Origin: Rallus limicola
Taxonomy: Eukaryota; Chordata; Aves; Gruiformes; Rallidae
Length of the DNA stretch: 64,000 bases
NCBI GenBank assembly: GCA_022605955.1
Contig: JAKCOZ010000106.1
Span: 186,001-250,000, forward strand
Direction of reading: 5' to 3'
Numbering within the stretch: position 1 is the first letter of the stretch; the number at the start of each line of letters is the position of its first letter. Positions 1 to 11,326 of the stretch are shown in pieces. The translations under genes and the position numbers were made by a program. The notes beneath the pieces were generated by a model that was not told the DNA's origin, made no database searches, and saw nothing but the letters and a program-made list of their open reading frames with translations.

Positions 1-40
1 GGTCTGCTCGTGTGTCCTGTTAGGAGGTTTCAGACAAGCT

Positions 41-238
41 ATGCCTTTCAGGCCTAGCTTCTTTACTTTGGGAGTTATTGCTGGACGTTTAGCATGTTTT
101 GAACTGCAGTCTGCTAGGGCCGAGAAAAGCACCGTAGGAGGTTCCAGGCATGTTCCCTCTTTCCAGGCAAAGGAAAAGGCTGAGAGCCAAAGTGACAGGG
201 GCTGCTCGTGTGTCCTGTTAGGAGGTTTCAGACAAGCT
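41..238 (+). repeat. Reference monomer (first complete copy)
   Basis: This is the first complete 198-bp unit and sets the phase used here: it starts at ATGCCTTTCAGG and ends at CAGACAAGCT. Bases 1-40 are the last 40 bp of the preceding unit. It carries CpG at four sites (GGACGTTT, GGCCGAG, CACCGTAG, GCTCGTG). It contains two related stretches 84 bp apart (TAGGAGGTTCCAGGCA and TAGGAGGTTTCAGACA). Its first bases, with the preceding AGCT, form arms AGCTATGCCT and AGGCCTAGCT around TTC. This copy reads GGGGCTGC where most copies read GGGTCTGC, one of the common variant positions. Confidence 0.95.
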
Positions 239-2020
239 ATGCCTTTCAGGCCTAGCTTCTTTACTTTGGGAGTTATTGCTGGACGTTTAGCATGTTTTGA
301 ACTGCAGTCTGCTAGGGCCGAGAAAAGCACCGTAGGAGGTTCCAGGCATGTTCCCTCTTTCCAGGCAAAGGAAAAGGCTGAGAACCAAAGTGACAGGGTC
401 TGCTCGTGTGTCCTGTTAGGAGGTTTCAGACAAGCTATGCCTTTCAGGCCTAGCTTCTTTACTTTGGGAGTTATTGCTGGACGTTTAGCATGTTTTGAAC
501 TGCAGTCTGCTAGGGCCGAGAAAAGCACCGTAGGAGGTTCCAGGCATGTTCCCTCTTTCCAGGCAAAGGAAAAGGCTGAGAGCCAAAGTGACAGGGTCTG
601 CTTGTGTGTCCTGTTAGGAGGTTTCAGACAAGCTATGCCTTTCAGGCCTAGCTTCTTTACTTTGGGAGTTATTGCTGGACGTTTAGCATGTTTTGAACTG
701 CAGTCTGCTAGGGCCGAGAAAAGCACCGTAGGAGGTTCCAGGCATGTTCCCTCTTTCCAGGCAAAGGAAAAGGCTGAGAGCCAAAGTGACAGGGTCTGCT
801 CGTGTGTCCTCTTAGGAGGTTTCAGACAAGCTATGCCTTTCAGGCCTAGCTTCTTTACTTTGGGAGTTATTGCTGGACGTTTAGCATGTTTTGAATTGCA
901 GTCTGCTAGGGCCGAGAAAAGCACCGTAGGAGGTTCCAGGCATGTTCCCTCTTTCCAGGCAAAGGAAAAGGCTGAGAGCCAAAGTGACAGGGTCTGCTTG
1001 TGTGTCCTGTTCGGAGGTTTCAGACAAGCTATGCCTTTCAGGCCTAGCTTCTTTACTTTGGGAGTTATTGCTGGACGTTTAGCATGTTTTGAACTGCAGT
1101 CTGCTAGGGCCGAGAAAAGCACCGTAGGAGGTTCCAGGCATGTTCCCTCTTTCCAGGCAAAGGAAAAGGCTGAGAGCCAAAGTGACAGGGGCTGCTCGTG
1201 TGTCCTGTTAGGAGGTTTCAGACAAGCTATGCCTTTCATGCCTAGCTTCTTTACTTTGGGAGTTATTGCTGGACGTTTAGCATGTTTTGAACTGCAGTCT
1301 GCTAGCGCCGAGAAAAGCACCGTAGGAGGTTCCAGGCATGTTCCCTCTTTCCAGGCAAAGGAAAAGGCTGAGAGCCAAAGTGACAGGGTCTGCTCGTGTG
1401 TCCTGTTAGGAGGTTTCAGACAAGCTATGCCTTTCAGGCCTAGCTTCTTTACTTTGGGAGTTATTGCTGGACGTTTAGCATGTTTTGAACTGCAGTCTGC
1501 TAGGGCCGAGAAAAGCACCGTAGGAGGTTCCAGGCATGTTCCCTCTTTCCAGGCAAAGGAAAAGGCTGAGAGCCAAAGTGACAGGGTCTGCTCGTGTGTC
1601 CTGTTAGGAGGTTTCAGACAAGCTATGCCTTTCAGGCCTAGCTTCTTTACTTTGGGAGTTATTGCTGGACGTTTAGCATGTTTTGAACTGCAGTCTGCTA
1701 GGGCCGAGAAAAGCACCGTAGGAGGTTCCAGGCATGTTCCCTCTTTCCAGGCAAAGGAAAAGGCTGAGAGCCAAAGTGACAGGGTCTGCTTGTGTGTCCT
1801 GTTAGGAGGTTTCAGACAAGCTATGCCTTTCAGGCCTAGCTTCTTTACTTTGGGAGTTATTGCTGGACGTTTAGCATGTTTTGAACTGAAGTCTGCTAGG
1901 GCCGAGAAAAGCACCGTAGGAGGTTCCAGGCATGTTCCCTCTTTCCAGGCAAAGGAAAAGGCTGAGAGCCAAAGTGACAGGGTCTGCTCGTGTGTCCTGT
2001 TAGGAGGTTTCAGACAAGCT

Positions 2021-2035
2021 AGGCCTGAAAGGCCT
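2021..2035 (+). other. Micro-inversion 1 in the monomer quasi-palindrome
   Basis: Between the two AGCT boxes the normal ATGCCTTTCAGGCCT is replaced by AGGCCTGAAAGGCCT. This equals inversion of the TTC loop to GAA plus correction of the single mismatch in the arm, so the stem is now perfect. Length is unchanged. The same monomer reads TCTATAC for TCTTTAC and GTAGGATGTTCC for GTAGGAGGTTCC. These markers recur at 7961 and 10535, showing that those are copies of one event. Confidence 0.92.
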
Positions 2036-3406
2036 AGCTTCTATACTTTGGGAGTTATTGCTGGACGTTTAGCATGTTTTGAACTGCAGTCTGCTAGGGC
2101 CGAGAAAAGCACCGTAGGATGTTCCAGGCATGTTCCCTCTTTCCAGGCAAAGGAAAAGGCTGAGAGCCAAAGTGACAGGGTCTGCTCGTGTGTCCTGTTA
2201 GGAGGTTTCAGACAAGCTATGCCTTTCAGGCCTAGCTTCTTTACTTTGGGAGTTATTGCTGGACGTTTAGCATGTTTTGAACTGCAGTCTGCTAGGGCCG
2301 AGAAAAGCACCGTAGGAGGTTCCAGGCATGTTCCCTCTTTCCAGGCAAAGGAAAAGGCTGAGAGCCAAAGTGACAGGGTCTGCTCGTGTGTCCTGTTAGG
2401 AGGTTTCAGACAAGCTATGCCTTTCAGGCCTAGCTTCTTTACTTTGGGAGTTATTGCTAGACGTTTAGCATGTTTTGAATTGCAGTCTGCTAGGGCCGAG
2501 AAAAGCACCGTAGGAGGTTCCAGGCATGTTCCCTCTTTCCAGGCAAAGGAAAAGGCTGAGAGCCAAAGTGACAGGGTCTGCTTGTGTGTCCTGTTAGGAG
2601 GTTTCAGACAAGCTATGCCTTTCAGGCCTAGCTTCTTTACTTTGGGAGTTATTGCTGGACGTTTAGCATGTTTTGAACTGCAGTCTGCTAGGGCCGAGAA
2701 AAGCACCGTAGGAGGTTCCAGGCATGTTCCCTCTTTCCAGGCAAAGGAAAAGGCTGAGAGCCAAAGTGACAGGGTCTGCTCGTGTGTCCTGTTAGGAGGT
2801 TTCAGACAAGCTATGCCTTTCAGGCCTAGCTTCTTTACTTTGGGAGTTATTGCTGGACGTTTAGCATGTTTTGAACTGCAGTCTGCTAGGGCCGAGAAAA
2901 GCACCATAGGAGGTTCCAGGCATGTTCCCTCTTTCCAGGCAAAGGAAAAGTCTGAGAGCCAAAGTGACAGGGTCTGCTCGTGTGTCCTGTTAGGAGGTTT
3001 CAGACAAGCTATGCCTTTCAGGCCTAGCTTCTTTACTTTGGGAGTTATTGCTGGACATTTAGCATGTTTTGAACTGCAGTCTGCTAGGGCCGAGAAAAGC
3101 ACCGTAGGAGGTTCCAGGCATGTTCCCTCTTTCCAGGCAAAGGAAAAGGCTGAGAGCCAAAGTGACAGGGTCTGCTCGTGTGTCCTGTTAGGAGGTTTCA
3201 GACAAGCTATGCCTTTCAGGCCTAGCTTCTTTACTTTGGGAGTTATTTCTGGACGTTTAGCATGTTTTGAACTGCAGTCTGCTAGGGCCGAGAAAAGCAC
3301 CGTAGGAGGTTCCAGGCATGTTCCCTCTTTCCAGGCAAAGGAAAAGGCTGAGAGCCAAAGTGACAGGGTCTGCTCGTGTGTCCTGTTAGGAGGTTTCAGA
3401 CAAGCT

Positions 3407-4594
3407 ATGCCTTTCAGGCCTAGCTTCTTTACTTTGGGAGTTATTGCTGGACGTTTAGCATGTTTTGAATTGCAGTCTGCTAGGGCCGAGAAAAGCACCG
3501 TAGGAGGTTCCAGGCATGTTCCCTCTTTCCAGGCAAAGGAAAAGGCTGAGAGCCAAAGTGACAGGGTCTGCTTGTGTGTCCTGTTAGGAGGTTTCAGACA
3601 AGCTATGCCTTTCAGGCCTAGCTTCTTTACTTTGGGAGTTATTGCTGGACGTTTAGCATGTTTTGAACTGCAGTCTGCTAGGGCCGAGAAAAGCACCGTA
3701 GGAGGTTCCAGGCATGTTCCCTCTTTCCAGGCAAAGGAAAAGGCTGAGAGCCAAAGTGACAGGGGCTGCTCGTGTGTCCTGTTAGGAGGTTTCAGACAAG
3801 CTATGCCTTTCATGCCTAGCTTCTTTACTTTGGGAGTTATTGCTGGACGTTTAGCATGTTTTGAACTGCAGTCTGCTAGGCCCGAGAAAAGCACCATAGG
3901 AGGTTCCAGGCATGTTCCCTCTTTCCAGGCAAAGGAAAAGGCTGAGAGCCAAAGTGACAGGGTCTGCTCGTGTGTCCTGTTAGGAGGTTTCAGACAAGCT
4001 ATGCCTTTCAGGCCTAGCTTCTTTACTTTGGGAGTTATTGCTGGACGTTTAGCATGTTTTGAACTGCAGTCTGCTAGGGCCGAGAAAAGCACCGTAGGAG
4101 GTTCCAGGCATGTTCCCTCTTTCCAGGCAAAGGAAAAGGCTGAGAGCCAAAGTGACAGGGTCTGCTGGTGTGTCCTGTTAGGAGGTTTCAGACAAGCTAT
4201 GCCTTTCAGGCCTAGATTCTTTACTTTGGGAGTTATTGCTGGACGTTTAGCATGTTTTGAACTGCAGTCTGCTAGGGCCGAGAAAAGCACCGTAGGAGGT
4301 TCCAGGCATGTTCCCTCTTTCCAGGCAAAGGAAAAGGCTGAGAGCCAAAGTGACAGGTGCTGCTCATGTGTCCTGTTAGGAGGTTTCAGACAAGCTATGC
4401 CTTTCAGGCCTAGCTTCTTTACTTTGGGAGTTATTGCTGGACGTTTAGCATGTTTTGAACTGCAGTCTGCTAGGGCCGAGAAAAGCACCGTAGGAGGTTC
4501 CAGGCATGTTCCCTCTTTCCAGGCAAAGGAAAAGGCTGAGAGCCAAAGTGACAGGGTCTGCTCGGGTGTCCTGATAGGAGGTTTCAGACAAGCT
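3407..4594 (+). repeat. Six-monomer HOR segment, first copy
   Basis: Six successive monomers carry the markers GAATTG with CTTGTG, then GGGGCTGC, then CATGCCTAGC with GGCCCGAG and ACCATAGG, then GCTGGTGTG, then GGTGCTGCTCATG, then CTCGGGTGTCCTGATAGG. The same order recurs at 13109-14296, exactly 9702 bp (49 monomers) away. The copies are not identical: the second has GGACATTT in its fourth monomer, while this one has GGACGTTT there and CCTAGATTC in its fifth. It is therefore an older or partly converted duplicate. Confidence 0.75.
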
Positions 4595-7500
4595 ATGCCT
4601 TTCAGGCCTAGCTTCTTTACTTTGGGAGTTATTGCTGGACGTTTAGCATGTTTTGAACTGCAGTCTGCTAGGGCCGAGAAAAGCACCGTAGGAGGTTCCA
4701 GGCATGTTCCCTCTTTCCAGGCAAAGGAAAAGGCTGAGAGCCAAAGTGACAGGGTCTGCTCGTGTGTCCTGTTAGGAGGTTTCAGACAAGCTATGCCTTT
4801 CAGGCCTAGCTTCTTTACTTTGGGAGTTATTGCTGGACGTTTAGCATGTTTTGAACTGCAGTCTGCTAGGGCCGAGAAAAGCACCGTAGGAGGTTCCAGG
4901 CATGTTCCCTCTTTCCAGGCAAAGGAAAAGGCTGAGAGCCAAAGTGACAGGGTCTGCTCGTGTGTCCTGTTAGGAGGTTTCAGACAAGCTATGCCTTTCA
5001 GGCCTAGCTTCTTTACTTTGGGAGTTATTGCTGGACGTTTAGCATGTTTTGAACTGCAGTCTGCTAGGGCCGAGAAAAGCACCGTAGGAGGTTCCAGGCA
5101 TGTTCCCTCTTTCCAGGCAAAGGAAAAGGCTGAGAGCCAAAGTGACAGGTGCTGCTCATGTGTCCTGTTAGGAGGTTTCAGACAAGCTATGCCTTTCAGG
5201 CCTAGCTTCTTTACTTTGGGAGTTATTGCTGGACGTTTAGCATGTTTTGAACTGCAGTCTGCTAGGGCCGAGAAAAGCACCGTAGGAGGTTCCAGGCATG
5301 TTCCCTCTTTCCAGGCAAAGGAAAAGGCTGAGAGCCAAAGTGACAGGGTCTGCTCGTGTGTCCTGTTAGGAGGTTTCAGACAAGCTATGCCTTTCAGGCC
5401 TAGCTTCTTTACTTTGGGAGTTATTGCTGGACGTTTAGCATGTTTTGAACTGCAGTCTGCTAGGGCCGAGAAAAGCACCATAGGAGGTTCCAGGCATGTT
5501 CCCTCTTTCCAGGCAAAGGAAAAGGCTGAGAGCCAAAGTGACAGGGTCTGCTCGGGTGTCCTGATAGGAGGTTTCAGACAAGCTATGCCTTTCAGGCCTA
5601 GCTTCTTTACTTTGGGAGTTATTGCTGGACGTTTAGCATGTTTTGAACTGCAGTCTGCTAGGGCCGAGAAAAGCACCGTAGGAGGTTCCAGGCATGTTCC
5701 CTCTTTCCAGGCAAAGGAAAAGGCTGAGAGCCAAAGTGACAGGGTCTGCTCGGGTGTCCTGTTAGGAGGTTTCAGACAAGCTATGCCTTTCAGGCCTAGC
5801 TTCTATACTTTGGGAGTTATTGCTGGACGTTTAGCATGTTTTGAACTGCAGTCTGCTAGGCCCGAGAAAAGCACCGTAGGAGGTTCCAGGCATGTTCCCT
5901 CTTTCCAGGCAAAGGAAAAGGCTGAGAGCCAAAGTGACAGGGTCTGCTCGTGTGTCCTGTTAGGAGGTTTCAGACAAGCTATGCCTTTCAGGCCTCGCTT
6001 CTTTACTTTGGGAGTTATTGCTGGACGTTTAGCATGTTTTGAATTGCAGTCTGCTAGGGCCGAGAAAAGCACCGTAGGAGGTTCCAGGCATGTTCCCTCT
6101 TTCCAGGCAAAGGAAAAGGCTGAGAGCCAAAGCGACAGGGTCTGCTCGTGTGTCCTGTTAGGAGGTTTCAGACAAGCTATGCCTTTCAGGCCTAGCTTCT
6201 TTACTTTGGGAGTTATTGCTGGACGTTTAGCATGTTTTGAACTGCAGTCTGCTAGGGCCGAGAAAAGCACCGTAGGAGGTTCCAGGCATGTTCCCTCTTT
6301 CCAGGCAAAGGAAAAGGCTGAGAGCCAAAGTGACAGGGGCTGTTCGTGTGTCCTGTTAGGAGGTTTCAGACAAGCTATGCCTTTCAGGCCTAGCTTCTTT
6401 ACTTTGGGAGTTATTGCTGGACGTTTAGCATGTTTTGAACTGCAGTCTGCTAGGGCCGAGAAAAGCACCGTAGGAGGTTCCAGGCATGTTCCCTCTTTCC
6501 AGGCAAAGGAAAAGGCTGAGAACCAAAGTGACAGGGTCTGCTCGTGTGTCCTGTTAGGAGGTTTCAGACAAGCTATGCCTTTCAGGCCTAGCTTCTTTAC
6601 TTTGGGAGTTATTGCTGGACGTTTAGCATGTTTTGAACTGCAGTCTGCTAGGGCCGAGAAAAGCACCGTAGGAGGTTCCAGGCATGTTCCCTCTTTCCAG
6701 GCAAAGGAAAAGGCTGAGAGCCAAAGTGACAGGGTCTGCTCGTGTGTCCTGTTAGGAGGTTTCAGACAAGCTATGCCTTTCAGGCCTAGCTTCTTTACTT
6801 TGGGAGTTATTGCTGGACGTTTAGCATGTTTTGAACTGCAGTCTGCTAGGGCCGAGAAAAGCACCGTAGGAGGTTCCAGGCATGTTCCCTCTTTCCAGGC
6901 AAAGGAAAAGGCTGAGAGCCAAAGTGACAGGGTCTGCTCGTGTGTCCTCTTAGGAGGTTTCAGACAAGCTATGCCTTTCAGGCCTAGCTTCTTTACTTTG
7001 GGAGTTATTGCTGGACGTTTAGCATGTTTTGAATTGCAGTCTGCTAGGGCCGAGAAAAGCACCGTAGGAGGTTCCAGGCATGTTCCCTCTTTCCAGGCAA
7101 AGGAAAAGGCTGAGAGCCAAAGTGACAGGGTCTGCTTGTGTGTCCTGTTCGGAGGTTTCAGACAAGCTATGCCTTTCAGGCCTAGCTTCTTTACTTTGGG
7201 AGTTATTGCTGGACGTTTAGCATGTTTTAAACTGCAGTCTGCTAGGGCCGAGAAAAGCACCGTAGGAGGTTCCAGGCATGTTCCCTCTTTCCAGGCAAAG
7301 GAAAAGGCTGAGAGCCAAAGTGACAGGGTCTGCTCGTGTGTCCTGTTAGGAGGTTTCAGACAAGCTATGCCTTTCATGCCTAGCTTCTTTACTTTGGGAG
7401 TTATTGCTGGACGTTTAGCATGTTTTGAACTGCAGTCTGCTAGGGCCGAGAAAAGCACCGTAGGAGGTTCCAGGCATGTTCCCTCTTTCCAGGCAAAGGA

Positions 7501-7960
7501 AAAGGCTGAGAGCCAAAGTGACAGGGTCTGCTCGTGTGTCCTGTTAGGAGGTTTCAGACAAGCTATGCCTTTCAGGCCTAGCTTCTTTACTTTGGGAGTT
7601 ATTGCTGGACGTTTAGCATGTTTTGAACTGCAGTCTGCTAGGGCCGAGAAAAGCACCGTAGGAGGTTCCAGGCATGTTCCCTCTTTCCAGGCAAAGGAAA
7701 AGGCTGAGAGCCAAAGTGACAGGGTCTGCTCGTGTGTCCTGTTAGGAGGTTTCAGACAAGCTATGCCTTTCAGGCCTAGCTTCTTTACTTTGGGAGTTAT
7801 TGCTGGACGTTTAGCATGTTTTGAACTGCAGTCTGCTAGGGCCGAGAAAAGCACCGTAGGAGGTTCCAGGCATGTTCCCTCTTTCCAGGCAAAGGAAAAG
7901 GCTGAGAGCCAAAGTGACAGGGTCTGCTCGTGTGTCCTGTTAGGAGGTTTCAGACAAGCT

Positions 7961-7975
7961 AGGCCTGAAAGGCCT
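7961..7975 (+). other. Micro-inversion 2 in the monomer quasi-palindrome
   Basis: Same 15-bp replacement as at 2021 (AGGCCTGAAAGGCCT between AGCT boxes), with the same linked TCTATAC and GTAGGATGTTCC markers. It lies exactly 5940 bp (30 monomers) after the first. The next monomer carries ACCATAGG and CTCGGGTGTCCTAATAGG, shared with the copy at 10535 but not with 2021. Confidence 0.92.
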
Positions 7976-10534
7976 AGCTTCTATACTTTGGGAGTTATTG
8001 CTGGACGTTTAGCATGTTTTGAACTGCAGTCTGCTAGGGCCGAGAAAAGCACCGTAGGATGTTCCAGGCATGTTCCCTCTTTCCAGGCAAAGGAAAAGGC
8101 TGAGAGCCAAAGTGACAGGGTCTGCTCGTGTGTCCTGTTAGGAGGTTTCAGACAAGCTATGCCTTTCAGGCCTAGCTTCTTTACTTTGGGAGTTATTGCT
8201 GGACGTTTAGCATGTTTTGAACTGCAGTCTGCTAGGGCCGAGAAAAGCACCATAGGAGGTTCCAGGCATGTTCCCTCTTTCCAGGCAAAGGAAAAGGCTG
8301 AGAGCCAAAGTGACAGGGTCTGCTCGGGTGTCCTAATAGGAGGTTTCAGACAAGCTATGCCTTTCAGGCCTAGCTTCTTTACTTTGGGAGTTATTGCTGG
8401 ACGTTTAGCATGTTTTGAACTGCAGTCTGCTAGGGCCGAGAAAAGCACCGTAGGAGGTTCCAGGCATGTTCCCTCTTTCCAGGCAAAGGAAAAGGCTGAG
8501 AGCCAAAGTGACAGGGTCTGCTCGTGTGTCCTGTTAGGAGGTTTCAGACAAGCTATGCCTTTCAGGCCTCGCTTCTTTACTTTGGGAGTTATTGCTGGAC
8601 GTTTAGCATGTTTTGAATTGCAGTCTGCTAGGGCCGAGAAAAGCATCGTAGGAGGTTCCAGGCATGTTCCCTCTTTCCAGGCAAAGGAAAAGGCTGAGAG
8701 CCAAAGTGACAGGGTCTGCTCGTGTGTCCTGTTAGGAGGTTTCAGACAAGCTATGCCTTTCAGGCCTAGCTTCTTTACTTTGGGAGTTATTGCTGGACGT
8801 TTAGCATGTTTTGAACTGCAGTCTGCTAGGGCCGAGAAAAGCACCGTAGGAGGTTCCAGGCATGTTCCCTCTTTCCAGGCAAAGGAAAAGGCTGAGAGCC
8901 AAAGTGACAGGGTCTGCTCGTGTGTCCTGTTAGGAGGTTTCAGACAAGCTATGCCTTTCAGGCCTAGCTTCTTTACTTTGGGAGTTATTGCTGGACGTTT
9001 AGCATGTTTTGAACTGCAGTCTGCTAGGGCCGAGAAAAGCACCGTAGGAGGTTCCAGGCATGTTCCCTCTTTCCAGGCAAAGGAAAAGGCTGAGAGCCAA
9101 AGTGACAGGGTCTGCTCGTGTGTCCTGTTAGGAGGTTTCAGACAAGCTATGCCTTTCAGGCCTAGCTTCTTTACTTTGGGAGTTATTGCTGGACGTTTAG
9201 CATGTTTTGAACTGCAGTCTGCTAGGGCCGAGAAAAGCACCGTAGGAGGTTCCAGGCATGTTCCCTCTTTCCAGGCAAAGGAAAAGGCTGAGAGCCAAAG
9301 TGACAGGGTCTGCTCGTGTGTCCTGTTAGGAGGTTTCAGACAAGCTATGCCTTTCAGGCCTAGCTTCTTTACTTTGGGAGTTATTGCTGGACGTTTAGCA
9401 TGTTTTGAACTGCAGTCTGCTAGGGCCGAGAAAAGCACCGTAGGAGGTTCCAGGCATGTTCCCTCTTTCCAGGCAAAGGAAAAGGCTGAGAGCCAAAGTG
9501 ACAGGGTCTGCTTGTGTGTCCTGTTCGGAGGTTTCAGACAAGCTATGCCTTTCAGGCCTAGCTTCTTTACTTTGGGAGTTATTGCTGGACGTTTAGCATG
9601 TTTTGAACTGCAGTCTGCTAGGGCCGAGAAAAGCACCGTAGGAGGTTCCAGGCATGTTCCCTCTTTCCAGGCAAAGGAAAAGGCTGAGAGCCAAAGTGAC
9701 AGGGGCTGCTCGTGTGTCCTGTTAGGAGGTTTCAGACAAGATATGCCTTTCATGCCTAGCTTCTTTACTTTGGGAGTTATTGCTGGACGTTTAGCATGTT
9801 TTGAACTGCAGTCTGCTATCGCCGAGAAAAGCACCGTAGGAGGTTCCAGGCATGTTCCCTCTTTCCAGGCAAAGGAAAAGGCTGAGAGCCAAAGTGACAG
9901 GGTCTGCTCGTGTGTCCTGTTAGGAGGTTTCAGACAAGCTATGCCTTTCAGGCCTAGCTTCTTTACTTTGGGAGTTATTGCTGGACGTTTAGCATGTTTT
10001 GAACTGCAGTCTGCTAGGGCCGAGAAAAGCACCGTAGGAGGTTCCAGGCATGTTCCCTCTTTCCAGGCAAAGGAAAAGGCTGAGAGCCAAAGTGACAGGG
10101 TCTGCTCGTGTGTCCTGTTAGGAGGTTTCAGACAAGCTATGCCTTTCAGGCCTAGCTTCTTTACTTTGGGAGTTATTGCTGGATGTTTAGCATGTTTTGA
10201 ACTGCAGTCTGCTAGGGCCGAGAAAAGCACCGTAGGAGGTTCCAGGCATGTTCCCTCTTTCCAGGCAAAGGAAAAGGCTGAGAGCCAAAGTGACAGGGTC
10301 TGCTCGTGTGTCCTGTTAGGAGGTTTCAGACAAGCTATGCCTTTCAGGCCTAGCTTCTTTACTTTTGGAGTTATTGCTGGACGTTTAGCATGTTTTAAAC
10401 TGCAGTCTGCTAGGGCCGAGAAAAGCACCGTAGGAGGTTCCAGGCATGTTCCCTCTTTCCAGGCAAAGGAAAAGGCTGAGAGCCAAAGTGACAGGGTCTG
10501 CTCGTGTGTCCTGTTAGGAGGTTTCAGACAAGCT

Positions 10535-10549
10535 AGGCCTGAAAGGCCT
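10535..10549 (+). other. Micro-inversion 3 in the monomer quasi-palindrome
   Basis: Same 15-bp inverted loop and linked markers as at 2021 and 7961, 2574 bp (13 monomers) after the second. The following monomer repeats the ACCATAGG and CCTAATAGG combination seen after 7961. The 7961 and 10535 copies are therefore a recent duplication pair. Confidence 0.92.
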
Positions 10550-11326
10550 AGCTTCTATACTTTGGGAGTTATTGCTGGACGTTTAGCATGTTTTGAACTG
10601 CAGTCTGCTAGGGCCGAGAAAAGCACCGTAGGATGTTCCAGGCATGTTCCCTCTTTCCAGGCAAAGGAAAAGGCTGAGAGCCAAAGTGACAGGGTCTGCT
10701 CGTGTGTCCTGTTAGGAGGTTTCAGACAAGCTATGCCTTTCAGGCCTAGCTTCTTTACTTTGGGAGTTATTGCTGGACGTTTAGCATGTTTTGAACTGCA
10801 GTCTGCTAGGGCCGAGAAAAGCACCATAGGAGGTTCCAGGCATGTTCCCTCTTTCCAGGCAAAGGAAAAGGCTGAGAGCCAAAGTGACATGGTCTGCTCG
10901 GGTGTCCTAATAGGAGGTTTCAGACAAGCTATGCCTTTCAGGCCTAGCTTCTTTACTTTGGGAGTTATTGCTGGACGTTTAGCATGTTTTGAACTGCAGT
11001 CTGCTAGGGCCGAGAAAAGCACCGTAGGAGGTTCCAGGCATGTTCCCTCTTTCCAGGCAAAGGAAAAGGCTGAGAGCCAAAGTGACAGGGTCTGCTCGTG
11101 TGTCCTGTTAGGAGGTTTCAGACAAGCTATGCCTTTCAGGCCTAGCTTCTTTACTTTGGGAGTTATTGCTGGACGTTTAGCATGTTTTGAACTGCAGTCT
11201 GCTAGGGCCGAGAAAAGCACCGTAGGAGGTTCCAGGCATGTTCCCTCTTTCCAGGCAAAGGAAAAGGCTGAGAGCCAAAGTGACAGGGTCTGCTCGTGTG
11301 TCCTGTTAGGAGGTTTCAGACAAGCT

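Noticed and set aside
2041..5676. Long minus-strand open frames, here and elsewhere in the array
   Set aside because: They are the complementary reading of the same satellite and are ended by the TCTATAC variant or junctions; nothing supports expression.
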